NCBI RefSeq assembly: GCF_000196115.1
Contig: NC_005027.1
Coordinates: 3,596,001-3,660,000 of the forward strand
Direction of reading: 5' to 3'
Length of the DNA stretch: 64,000 nucleotides
Source of the DNA: Rhodopirellula baltica SH 1
GTDB lineage: Bacteria; Planctomycetota; Planctomycetia; Pirellulales; Pirellulaceae
In this document: positions 46,252-54,926 of the stretch, one piece after another
How positions within the stretch are numbered: position 1 is the first letter of the stretch
Layout: each line of letters starts with the position of its first letter
Made by a program: the position numbers and the translations under genes
The notes under the pieces: model-generated
Databases searched by the model: none
Told to the model about the DNA's origin: nothing
What the model saw: the letters and a program-made list of their open reading frames with translations, nothing else

Positions 46252-46443
46252 ATGAAACAAGTTTTCCAAGGCGTTTGCTTCGCCTCTTTGTTCGCCTTCG
46301 GCTCCTGTGCATTGCCAGGTTGCGGATCCGATGAACCAGCATCCGTCGTGGACTCAACGGACCTTGATGCGATCGCAGATTACGAACGAATGATCGCCGA
46401 AGAAGAGAAAGCAGCTCAAGAAGGAATGGAAGCCGCAGAGTAG
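46252..46443 (+). CDS. Small lipoprotein (63 aa)
   Basis: Begins MKQVFQGVCFASLFAFGSCA followed by LPGC, a lipobox with Cys as the mature N-terminus. The tail is acidic and helical (DYERMIAEEEKAAQEGMEAAE). The frame could start at 46216, but the ATG at 46252 gives a normal signal peptide. It is followed by a strong bidirectional terminator and converges on a DUF1559 gene. Function unknown; such short acidic-tailed lipoproteins recur in planctomycetes. Confidence 0.7.
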   Translation: MKQVFQGVCFASLFAFGSCALPGCGSDEPASVVDSTDLDAIADYERMIAEEEKAAQEGMEAAE

Positions 46444-46470
46444 TTCGCAGATCAGATAAGCCGAAATAAA

Positions 46471-46508
46471 AAAGAACGCCACGTTGGAAACAACGTGGCG
46501 TTCTTTTT
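46471..46508. terminator. Bidirectional intrinsic terminator
   Basis: Perfect 16-bp stem, arms 46471-46486 and 46491-46506, with a GAAA tetraloop and A/T runs on both outer sides. It serves the small lipoprotein gene (+) and the DUF1559 gene (-). Confidence 0.9.
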
Positions 46509-46554
46509 GAAAAAGCGATCGCTGCCAGGATAAGCATCCTGCAGGCATGTCGAA

Positions 46555-47784
46555 TCAGAACTCGCCGTCAATCACTTCACGAGCTCCTCGCGATCCCAGT
46601 GCCCCCCACAAGCCATAAGGGCTTTGTGCTCCGGGCTGGTTCATATTGGCATCGTTCCCGTTTCGCCAGACCACCGGGTTGTTCTGATTGCCAGCTTCGA
46701 TCGATGAAGTGATGAATTTCACAGCACCATCGCCCATCAATACGTGCGCTCCGCCTTGGTGACGACTAGAAACCGTCATGATGGACGGCCCATTCGAATC
46801 GTGTGGAATACAGGTGGGGCTGTTGGGAGGCAGAATCGTGTGAATTTGCGATTGCGCGTTTTGGCAATCAGCCCAGCGGAAACCGCGTCCTTTGCTGACG
46901 CCCTCGAGACCTCCAGCTGTCCAAAATTGTGGCCGTTGAGAGTCGATCATCGTACCGTTTTCGATACATAGCCGAGGATTTTGGCGGATCTCGGTCTGTG
47001 CCGGCTGTCCATTGGGGTGACGTTTGGCACGAGTTCGATTGTCAAAATCACCGAGGTCAGTTGCAATTTCTCCCATCGCGATGGTGTTGGACAATCCATC
47101 CAAAACGTCGCGGAATTTCACCTGCTTGTGTTTTACGAAGAAACCTCGGTTGGCCGCGCGAGAATGCTGTGCGTAATTGTTTGCCTGACCAGCATTGGCT
47201 GGCCTTAGGTCGCCGTGCATCGTCCACCAGAAAGAGTCCCCCATCGACATCGCATAGTTAGTCCGGCCCAAGCTTGGTAGCCCTTTGCCCGGGTCGCTGG
47301 GACAACGCAGTGTAGGAAGCTCCGTCGTCCATGGCTTGTATTGGATGTTCTGGGGAGTTGGGCCCATCGCTGGCCATGGATTTGTTGGTGTACCAATCCC
47401 AGCCCCGGTGTTGCCATCAGTCCGCTCCGAGTTCGGATTGGTGATTTGCTCCCAAAGCCCTTGCTGCTCCATAAACGGAGTCATCCCTACGAGGGCACTC
47501 AGTCGCCAGTAGTTGTGGTTGTTGTAACTAGTCCACCAATTGTGGCCACCATTTCCCACGTCGGTCCCCACACCCTGCATCGGTGCCCCGTTGTAGGCAC
47601 TGTGGTAGTTGTGAATGGCAAGACCAAGCTGCTTGAAATTGTTGCTGCAGCTCATTCGGCGAGCTGCCTCACGAGCTGCCTGCACGGCGGGCAAAAGCAG
47701 TCCGACTAACACGCCAATGATTGCGATGACAACCAAAAGCTCGACCAAAGTAAAACCACGCTGAGAGCGTCCCCTTGTGACCAT
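46555..47784 (-). CDS. DUF1559 protein with type IV pilin-like N-terminus (copy 1)
   Basis: Planctomycete DUF1559 protein, 409 aa. The ATG at 47784 is preceded by AAGGA; the frame extends to 47991 without support. The prepilin-type start RGFTLVELLVVIAIIGVLVG would be cut by prepilin peptidase after G10. The C-terminal block HVLMGDGAVKFITSSIEAGN is the family's H-x-G-DG marker. It is a close paralogue of the gene upstream at 48168-49400; both are probably extracellular fibre or surface proteins. The exact function is unknown. Confidence 0.9.
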   Translation of the reverse strand: MVTRGRSQRGFTLVELLVVIAIIGVLVGLLLPAVQAAREAARRMSCSNNFKQLGLAIHNYHSAYNGAPMQGVGTDVGNGGHNWWTSYNNHNYWRLSALVGMTPFMEQQGLWEQITNPNSERTDGNTGAGIGTPTNPWPAMGPTPQNIQYKPWTTELPTLRCPSDPGKGLPSLGRTNYAMSMGDSFWWTMHGDLRPANAGQANNYAQHSRAANRGFFVKHKQVKFRDVLDGLSNTIAMGEIATDLGDFDNRTRAKRHPNGQPAQTEIRQNPRLCIENGTMIDSQRPQFWTAGGLEGVSKGRGFRWADCQNAQSQIHTILPPNSPTCIPHDSNGPSIMTVSSRHQGGAHVLMGDGAVKFITSSIEAGNQNNPVVWRNGNDANMNQPGAQSPYGLWGALGSRGAREVIDGEF

Positions 47785-48167
47785 CTGTTCATTCCTTGGA
47801 AAGAAGTGCGGATAACGATCTGGCAAAGCAGAATCCCACATAGACATTCCAAAACCCGAACTTCTACCACGCTCAAATAACGCATTCGCCACCCGTGCAC
47901 CAACGCAACGGACGCCGAGACGCCTTAAACACCGCAAATCACCTTGCAAAACGAGAACGCAGGCCTGCTCCAACGCCGCAAAAAAACTCAAACCCTTAGA
48001 GATTTTTCATCTTAAAACTTGGGATTGGCCGAACCGTTCTCGGAAAACATTCGGTTGGTCATCGTTTAGCGACGCAGATATCTCATTCGCCCCCGCACAA
48101 ATGAAGAACGCCACGTTGATCGACAACGTGGCGTTCGCGGTGTTTCAGCAGCGGAAAACGATCGTTC
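47785..48167. other. Region between the two DUF1559 genes
   Basis: About 380 bases. It holds the 3' terminator of copy 2 (48106-48136) and the likely promoter of copy 1. Otherwise I see nothing. Confidence 0.45.
48106..48136 (-). terminator. Terminator hairpin downstream of DUF1559 copy 2
   Basis: 13-bp perfect stem GAACGCCACGTTG / CAACGTGGCGTTC with an ATCGA loop. The stem sequence is identical to the core of the terminator after copy 1, but the loop differs and no long T-run follows. Confidence 0.75.
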
Positions 48168-49400
48168 TTAGAATTCCCCGTCGATCACTTCACGTGACGC
48201 ACGAGATCCCAAAGAGCCCCACAATCCGTAGGGGCTCTTCGAGCCCGCTTGATTGAGGTTGACCGCGTTGCCACCCAAGTGGACGACCGGATTGTTCTGG
48301 TTGCCAGCTTCAATCGACGAGGTGATGAATTTCACAGCACCATCGCCCATCAAAACGTGCACCCCGCCTTGGTGACGGCTAGCACTGCTCATGATCGCAT
48401 TGCCGTTCGAATCGTGCGCGACGCACATCGGTGCGTTTGGTGGCAAAATAGTGTGAACATTCGATTGGGCGTTTTGGGAATCGGCCCAGCGAAAACCGCG
48501 GCCCTTGGTCACACCTTCCAAACCACTGTTGACCCAAAATTGCGGACGAGTTGGATCGATCATCGGCGAGCTGTCTTCGATGCAAAGCTTTGGATTGTCT
48601 CGCATCAATGCTTGAGCACCTTGACCGCCGGAATGCGTTTTCCCGCGCGTCCGATTGTCACCGTCACCCAAGTCCGTCGCAATTTCAGCCATCGCGATTG
48701 TGTTGGACAAACCATCCAAGACGTCGCGAAATTTTGTTTGCGAGTGCATCACGAAGAAACCACGATTGGCGGCACGTGAATTCTGTGCGTAGTTGCTCGC
48801 CTCACCTGGATTCGCCGGACGCAACTTTCCGTTCATCGTCCACCAGAACGAATCGCCCATCGACATGGCATAGTTCGTACGACCAAGGCTTGGCAAACCT
48901 TCACCTGGATCGCTCGGGCAACGCAACATCGGGAGTTCCGTCGCCCAAGGTTTGTATTGAATGTTGTCGGGGGCAGGTCCCATCGGCGGCCAAGGATTGG
49001 TTGGAACGCCAATGCCCGCACCGGTATTTCCATCGGTGCGTTCTGAATTGGGGTTCGAGATCTGTTCCCACAACGCTTGTTGCTCCATGAAAGGAGTCAT
49101 CCCAACCAAAGCGTTCAGTCGCCAGTAGTTGTGGGTCGTGTAGCTGGTCCACCAGTTGTGAGAGCCGTCGCCGACATCCGTTCCAACTCCGTGGATTGGG
49201 GCACCGTTGTATGCACTGTGGTAGTTGTGCATCGCCAGTCCGAGCTGCTTGAAGTTGTTGCTGCAACTCATTCGTCGCGCAGCCTCGCGAGCGGCTTGCA
49301 CGGCGGGCAGAAGCAGCCCAACCAGCACGCCAATGATCGCAATCACGACGAGCAGCTCCACCAAAGTGAACGCTCGACGAGATACGTTTTTACTTAACAT
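48168..49400 (-). CDS. DUF1559 protein with type IV pilin-like N-terminus (copy 2)
   Basis: Paralogue of copy 1 with 410 aa and mostly the same sequence. The N-terminus MLSKNVSRRAFTLVELL has Ala instead of Gly just before the prepilin cleavage point, which some prepilin peptidases tolerate. AGGAAAG lies upstream of the ATG at 49400. C-terminal HVLMGDGAVKFITSSIEAGN is conserved with copy 1. Tandem duplication is the obvious origin. Confidence 0.9.
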   Translation of the reverse strand: MLSKNVSRRAFTLVELLVVIAIIGVLVGLLLPAVQAAREAARRMSCSNNFKQLGLAMHNYHSAYNGAPIHGVGTDVGDGSHNWWTSYTTHNYWRLNALVGMTPFMEQQALWEQISNPNSERTDGNTGAGIGVPTNPWPPMGPAPDNIQYKPWATELPMLRCPSDPGEGLPSLGRTNYAMSMGDSFWWTMNGKLRPANPGEASNYAQNSRAANRGFFVMHSQTKFRDVLDGLSNTIAMAEIATDLGDGDNRTRGKTHSGGQGAQALMRDNPKLCIEDSSPMIDPTRPQFWVNSGLEGVTKGRGFRWADSQNAQSNVHTILPPNAPMCVAHDSNGNAIMSSASRHQGGVHVLMGDGAVKFITSSIEAGNQNNPVVHLGGNAVNLNQAGSKSPYGLWGSLGSRASREVIDGEF

Positions 49401-49781
49401 GAGAACTTTCCTGGGTTTGAATATTTAGCACTTGAAATACTTTTGATCTGGCGTGCCAATCGACGCCGACATCGCATGCGATTTTTTCGCATACTGTATG
49501 TTCAAGAGAACACCACTATTGAACGCTGGCGTTCCAGAATTGGCCAAAAACCCCCGAAAGACGGAAGCACACCCGTCTGCAGAGACAGGCGTAGCAACGG
49601 TTCCGCCTTGCAAACCCAGTAAAAAACCACGAACTTTTATTCGCGAAAAACGGCCCCCAACCGATGGGACACGGTGACCCCGCTTCGAACTGATGACCGC
49701 CTCGGCTTCGAACTAAGAATAACAGTCACCATTGCAGTGCCCAGCTAAGATTCATCTTCTCGTATTACGATGAACCTCATC
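49401..49781. other. Intergenic region
   Basis: About 380 bases between DUF1559 copy 2 and the downstream end of an oxidoreductase gene. The only open frames (for example 49453-49677) look spurious. It should hold the promoter of copy 2. No repeats were noticed. Confidence 0.4.
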
Positions 49782-50807
49782 TCACTTCAAAAGCGAGGCG
49801 TTCAGCTCGTTCGCTTGCGTTTCAGCCTTCTTCATGACGGCTGCAATTTCCACCGGAACTCCGCCTTGCTGCTTGCTTTCGTAAGCCGCTTGCATGAACG
49901 CGTACAACTCGATTGTTTCAGCGGAATCGACCGGTGACTTTCCTGTACGAAAGAATTGCGCGATCTCAACGAGCAACGGACGGTAGCCGTCGTATTTGCC
50001 AATTTCCGAAATCGTTTTCTCTCCATAAACCATTCCGCCGTAGCCTGAACTGCCGGCCCGGATTCCTCGGAACGTTCCAATCCGGCCGTCGTCCCAACGA
50101 CCAACGGCTAACTCGAAATCATCGGTTGAGGTGTGAGAAACCGTTTTGCAACCAACGCCCATGCACGTGTAAAGCGTTTCGACGCCGTGGATCCCGTACC
50201 AATACAAATCCACGTGTGACGGTTCGATCTTGCAAGGACTATGAGCGCTGCAACCAAGGACTCGCCCCACCGAACCAGACCGAATGGCCTGCGCACCGTT
50301 GCTGTACCGCAAGGATGAGCTCGAAAAAACCGGCACGTTGTAGTGCTTCGCCGCATCGAAGATGGCGATCGTTTCAGCCAAGTTCGATCCAACAGGCTTG
50401 TCGATGAAAACGGTTTTCCCAGCCGCGAAAACTTTCAGTGCCTGTTCGTGATGAATTGTTCCATCGTTGGTTTCCAACAAGACACAGTCGACTTTGGACA
50501 GCAACTCGCTGATGGAATCAACGATCTCGATTCCCATTGATTTCAGTTGTTCGGTGTAACCTGGAATTCGACTGCTACTGGATTCAATCGTTTTGCTTCC
50601 GTACGGGTAAGCCGCAACGACACGGAACCCAGCCAAGGCATCATCGTCCGAATGCTCGGCATTGAACTCTTTCGCAAACGCCGGCGTGTGAGACGTATCC
50701 AAACCGATGATGCCGATCCGAACGGGCTCGTCGCCACGAGCGTTGTTGACCGACGACAGCACGCTAGCGCACAAAAACATCACCACACCCACCAAACCAA
50801 ATCGCAT
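49782..50807 (-). CDS. Exported Gfo/Idh/MocA family oxidoreductase
   Basis: NAD(P)-dependent oxidoreductase of the Gfo/Idh/MocA family, 341 aa, with a signal peptide (VGVVMFLCASVLSSVNNARG) ahead of the Rossmann start VRIGIIGLDTSHT. The catalytic-lysine block is FIDKPVGSN (the family's EKP with Asp). It likely acts on a sugar or inositol derivative outside the cytoplasm. It lies 66 bases downstream of the second family member and may be co-transcribed. Confidence 0.88.
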   Translation of the reverse strand: MRFGLVGVVMFLCASVLSSVNNARGDEPVRIGIIGLDTSHTPAFAKEFNAEHSDDDALAGFRVVAAYPYGSKTIESSSSRIPGYTEQLKSMGIEIVDSISELLSKVDCVLLETNDGTIHHEQALKVFAAGKTVFIDKPVGSNLAETIAIFDAAKHYNVPVFSSSSLRYSNGAQAIRSGSVGRVLGCSAHSPCKIEPSHVDLYWYGIHGVETLYTCMGVGCKTVSHTSTDDFELAVGRWDDGRIGTFRGIRAGSSGYGGMVYGEKTISEIGKYDGYRPLLVEIAQFFRTGKSPVDSAETIELYAFMQAAYESKQQGGVPVEIAAVMKKAETQANELNASLLK

Positions 50808-50873
50808 GGAACCACTTTCAAAACAAAGACGAAGAACAAGATGAACGAACCAAGCTGGACCTACAGAGAAGGC

Positions 50874-52175
50874 TCAGACCACCGGCTTCCAACCCGATTG
50901 ATACTCGCGACCCCAATACGCAAGCGCTTCGGGGTTCCCGACGGGTTTGCCAGTGATGGAATCAATTTCCAGTTCCGATGAGCTGCGATAGGCCATGTTT
51001 CCCAAGTGACACAGCAGCGTGCTCAGATGCGCTTCCTGAATGTCCGCGTTGGGTCGGCGACCGGTGCGGATGGCGTCCAAGAAATCAGCCAAATGACTGG
51101 TGTCGCCGCCCTCATCGTTGACGGTCTCGATTTCCTTGTTGCGATCATCAAAACGAGTGAAGCCATTTCCTCGGACGATGATCGAACCTTCGCTACCGTG
51201 GAAGCTGACACCTACCGCCGCATCGTGTGGCCCCAAAGGAGACCAACTCAAACCTTCCCAGGTCGCGGTTTTTCCCTCGGGGAAATCGTACGTCACCATC
51301 ATCGTGTCGGGCGTTTCTTGATCGTCGTCATGACGGTACTTGCCGCCACCGGAACGAACTCGACTGGGCGTTGTGACCTGCAATCCCCACCGAGCCAAAT
51401 CCAGCACGTGAATACCGTTGTTCCCCAATTCGCCGTTGCCCCAATGCCAACGCCAATGCCAGTTGTAATGAACCACGTTGTCCACGTACTCGCGTCGCGG
51501 TGCGGGACCTTGCCATAGATCCCAGTTCAACCAATCCGGTACGGATGCTGTTTTGCCATGGCCGATCGATGGACGCCGGTTGTTGTACCAACTGCGTGAA
51601 TAAGAAACGTCACCGATGCCGCCCGAATGCACCAATTCGATCGCGCGGATGACTGCCGGCCAACTACGACGTTGCGACCCCATTTGCACGACTCGGTTGT
51701 GCTTCCGTGCTGCTTCGACCGCCAAGACACCTTCCTCTGCGGTCTGACTGCATGGTTTTTCAACGTACACATGCTTCCCGGCGGCACATCCCAAAATCGT
51801 CGCCGGTGCGTGCCAATGGTTTGGAGCTGCCACAACAAGAGCGTCCACGTTCTCTTCTTCCAACAACTTTCGAACATCAACAAACGTTTTGGGTCGATGG
51901 CCTTGAGTATCGGCTACGGAGTTTGCCACTTTGTCCGACGCTCGCGAATCCACATCGCAAATCGCGACCACGTCCGAACCGGGATCTTTGATGAATCCTT
52001 TCGCCAAAGCCGCTCCGCGATTGTTGACTCCCATGATCCCGACTCGAATGACTTCGTTGGGGGACTTTTTCGGAGCCGTTTCTGCGAACACGGTTCGAGC
52101 GGTAACAGTCGCACCCAATGCTGCCCCCGCTTTCAAAAATAACCGACGATCTCGCGTCCGATTCTTCGGATGCAT
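50874..52175 (-). CDS. Tat-exported Gfo/Idh/MocA family oxidoreductase
   Basis: About 433 aa from the ATG at 52175 (open frame to 52253). The twin-arginine signal (RDRRLFLKAGAALGATVTA) directs folded export with bound cofactor, as in glucose-fructose oxidoreductase. The Rossmann motif is VIRVGIMGVNNRGAALA and the catalytic block HVYVEKPCSQ is intact. AAPNHWHAPATI matches secreted planctomycete family members. Substrate unknown. Confidence 0.9.
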   Translation of the reverse strand: MHPKNRTRDRRLFLKAGAALGATVTARTVFAETAPKKSPNEVIRVGIMGVNNRGAALAKGFIKDPGSDVVAICDVDSRASDKVANSVADTQGHRPKTFVDVRKLLEEENVDALVVAAPNHWHAPATILGCAAGKHVYVEKPCSQTAEEGVLAVEAARKHNRVVQMGSQRRSWPAVIRAIELVHSGGIGDVSYSRSWYNNRRPSIGHGKTASVPDWLNWDLWQGPAPRREYVDNVVHYNWHWRWHWGNGELGNNGIHVLDLARWGLQVTTPSRVRSGGGKYRHDDDQETPDTMMVTYDFPEGKTATWEGLSWSPLGPHDAAVGVSFHGSEGSIIVRGNGFTRFDDRNKEIETVNDEGGDTSHLADFLDAIRTGRRPNADIQEAHLSTLLCHLGNMAYRSSSELEIDSITGKPVGNPEALAYWGREYQSGWKPVV

Positions 52176-52703
52176 GGACGCGGAAGACTGCACACCAGAA
52201 TGCTGAGGACGCATGGTCACGGCGAAATCCTTTGGCTGGATCGAACGCGTCAACCAACATTCGTCACATTGTTTTTGCCTCCACGCTATGAAGCGTGCAG
52301 GACCAAGCGTGCGACGACTGCGATTGGCAAATGGTCTTCGAAGCTTCGACTGAGATCATCTCCATTCTTGCAGCCGCCACCGCAGTAGACGGTGAACCAA
52401 CAGCCTGCATCATTGGCGGAGATGTCTAGAGCGTCGAAGACCAATCGATCGATGGGAGGGAATGGAGGTGGGACAACTGAGCTTGCTTCTCGGCCAACTC
52501 GACTAGCAACGGCCAGAGATCGACTCAGGGCGAGATGCTTCGCTGATGCTCATTGTAAGCAGATTCGCCGGTGGATTGGGCTTCCCACTTTGTCTCCCGC
52601 CCATTGTGGATCCGGCTGGACCCTGGACACGAACCGAAGATGGAAAGAGATTGACACATACTTTCACCACCTGTCGACCGCCGCAACGGTGCAAGAGACC
52701 CTG
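52176..52703. other. Intergenic region, possibly untranslated leader
   Basis: About 530 bases between divergent genes. An open frame runs from 52392 into the membrane protein gene, but its translation up to 52703 looks non-coding, so I place the start at 52704. No repeat or RNA was recognised. Confidence 0.35.
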
Positions 52704-53453
52704 ATGAGCCTTTCTGATTCGACATCACCTCCAAACGATTCGTCCGCCACGATGATGGATCGGCTGGTGTTGTCGTACCTGGATATTCGACGAGCAATTG
52801 GGCTCAGCGGTTTGGTGCTGCCACTCGTTTTGGGCCCCGGTGGCATGCTGCTCGGGATCGAAATCCAAGAAAACATGAGCAGCTACTATCACACTCCGTT
52901 GCGGGACGTGTTTGTAGGAACGCTTTGCGCAATTGGTATCTTCTTATTCTGCTATCGCGGATACGACCGGATCGAGAACTGGACGGCGAATATTGGTGCG
53001 GTCGCGGCGATCGGCATCGCTCTGTTTCCGTTGGACTATGGCAGCGATCCATTGATTCAAAAGTCTTTTGTGGGCTACGTCCATACGTTCAGTGGCGGCG
53101 TGTTTTTCACGACGCTCGCGTTTTACTCGCTGTACCACTTTCCTCGCGATTCCAAGCGTGAAGCCGAGTCCCATTTGTTCGAACGCTCGATGGCGTTTCG
53201 TGCCAGCGGATTGACGATTCTGTTGATCACCTTCGCCATGGGTGGCTACATGTTGCTTGTCCCTCAGGACTGGAAGGACTGGCTCAATGGCTACAACTTT
53301 TTATTCTGGGCCGAATGGATCGCCGTGTGGTCCTTCGCAAGCTCATGGCTCGCCAAAGGTCGAATCATCGTGACCGAAATCGGTGTCGAAGTGCTCGCTT
53401 ATTCGCGAAAGATGGTGCTACAACACGGCTTGGGAATCAAAAACGATCCGTGA
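52704..53453 (+). CDS. Integral membrane protein, DUF998-like
   Basis: 249 aa from ATG 52704, with about six hydrophobic segments. The first includes GLVLPLVLGPGGMLLG, then SSYYHTPLRDVFVGTL and IGAVAAIGIALFPLDYG, resembling DUF998-like multi-pass proteins. No catalytic motif is evident. It converges on the SHD1 gene with a 16-base gap. Function unknown. Confidence 0.75.
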   Translation: MSLSDSTSPPNDSSATMMDRLVLSYLDIRRAIGLSGLVLPLVLGPGGMLLGIEIQENMSSYYHTPLRDVFVGTLCAIGIFLFCYRGYDRIENWTANIGAVAAIGIALFPLDYGSDPLIQKSFVGYVHTFSGGVFFTTLAFYSLYHFPRDSKREAESHLFERSMAFRASGLTILLITFAMGGYMLLVPQDWKDWLNGYNFLFWAEWIAVWSFASSWLAKGRIIVTEIGVEVLAYSRKMVLQHGLGIKNDP

Positions 53454-53469
53454 TCCACACGATCATTCG

Positions 53470-54924
53470 TCATTGTGCCTGAACGCCAAACGTCCGAGCG
53501 AATTCAACGTCTTCTTCGCTGAGTTTTTCGAGCGGCACCGAGATGGTTTGTCGATTGTCCAGCCTCAACAGCGAAACGTCCGACTTCCCCACCGATTGCA
53601 ACATCGCTTTGATGGTAAACGTACCGCTGGGGTCCGACCACTCACGCGGGAACTTCGTCGCGGCTTTCCGAATGGAATCCCAACGGCTCAAGATTTGTTC
53701 GAATTGAACGTCGTTTTTCCAATCAGAGTCGTCATCGAGTTCCTGCTTTAGCAACCGCTGCAACTTTGAATTCGCCGGCGGAGGTGCGCTGCTGGTTGCG
53801 ATTCGCGTGAACTGAATTCCTAGAGACCGATCGGGACGGAACACACTGTTCTTGGACCGCGGCTCCCAATACTTTGCCATTTCGGACTGTTGCTTCGAAG
53901 TCAGTCGCGGCAAATTGGTGGCGTCAAAAGCCTCCATCGTGGGAAGCAGATCGTGGTCGAACAACATCGCTCGAACCGGATCGAGGCAATGAAACCCAAC
54001 TCGCAAATCAAACTGGGTTGCTTTGCCGATGTAACTCGCTCCTTCGATCTTGTAGTCGACGCTACCGGCATACGGCATGCCCATTTCAGGCGAGAACTCC
54101 CACATCCCAGAACCTGAAAGTGTGAGTTGCTTTCCAGCGGAAACACCACCAGCGATTTCGACTTCTCGATCAAACGCCAATTGGCCTTCTTTCATCGGAT
54201 CCCGTGGAGTCATCAGCGAGAAGATTGAGATTCTCGACGTCGCAACTTGATCATTGTCCGATGAAACAAAATTCAACTCGCTCTCACTACGAGAACTGAA
54301 TCCAGACGTCGTTTTGCCATCTTCGGGCAACTGCAGAAAGATCAATCCCGCGATGGCACCGGTGGCAAAGGGGAGTTCGCCTTTGGCCCCCTTGCCTCGA
54401 ATCTTTCCGGACGTGGTGCACCAGATTTCGCCCCCACAAAATTGAAAGAGCCCTGGATACCGTTCCAACTCGTAAAGCGTTCGACGCTGTTGCTCCATTC
54501 GCACCGCTTCTGCCCGCTGGCTGGCGGCCTGATGAAAATGAGCCATCCCTGGATCACCAGGCGGCGACCCAAATGAATGGTTTGGTCCCGCCTCATAAGA
54601 CTCCCGCGTGCGTCGATGGTAATTCGCCAACGCACCTTTGTTCGCAAGCTTGTTTCCCATGAAGGGAATCGTTTGGTAGGTCCCGGACCATTCCTCGGAA
54701 TCGGAGCTCTTCACCACGTATCGCAATCGGCATCTTTGCCGCACCATGATTGGATTGCGTTCGCCTTCGGTTCGTTCAACGATTCGGTATTCGATTCCAT
54801 AGTCAAACGTTTGACCGACGGCGGGCGTGTAAACGACGTCTTGACCGGAAGCCACGTTCAGCATTCCAAGCGTTCCCGCGATCATCCCGATCACGCAGCA
54901 ATGCCAATTGCCAATCCTCGACAT
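53470..54924 (-). CDS. Exported protein with C-terminal SHD1 domain
   Basis: About 484 aa from the ATG at 54924, supported by AGAGGA upstream; an open frame reaches 55020. After a signal peptide (CVIGMIAGTLGMLNVASG) comes a long beta-rich region of unknown function. The C-terminal 60 residues (REWSDPSGTFTIKAMLQSV onward, to VPLEKLSEEDVEFA) match the SHD1 domain (SLA1 homology domain 1) abundant in planctomycetes. It follows the DUF1570 gene by 2 bases, so the two form an operon. Confidence 0.85.
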   Translation of the reverse strand: MSRIGNWHCCVIGMIAGTLGMLNVASGQDVVYTPAVGQTFDYGIEYRIVERTEGERNPIMVRQRCRLRYVVKSSDSEEWSGTYQTIPFMGNKLANKGALANYHRRTRESYEAGPNHSFGSPPGDPGMAHFHQAASQRAEAVRMEQQRRTLYELERYPGLFQFCGGEIWCTTSGKIRGKGAKGELPFATGAIAGLIFLQLPEDGKTTSGFSSRSESELNFVSSDNDQVATSRISIFSLMTPRDPMKEGQLAFDREVEIAGGVSAGKQLTLSGSGMWEFSPEMGMPYAGSVDYKIEGASYIGKATQFDLRVGFHCLDPVRAMLFDHDLLPTMEAFDATNLPRLTSKQQSEMAKYWEPRSKNSVFRPDRSLGIQFTRIATSSAPPPANSKLQRLLKQELDDDSDWKNDVQFEQILSRWDSIRKAATKFPREWSDPSGTFTIKAMLQSVGKSDVSLLRLDNRQTISVPLEKLSEEDVEFARTFGVQAQ

Positions 54925-54926
54925 CC

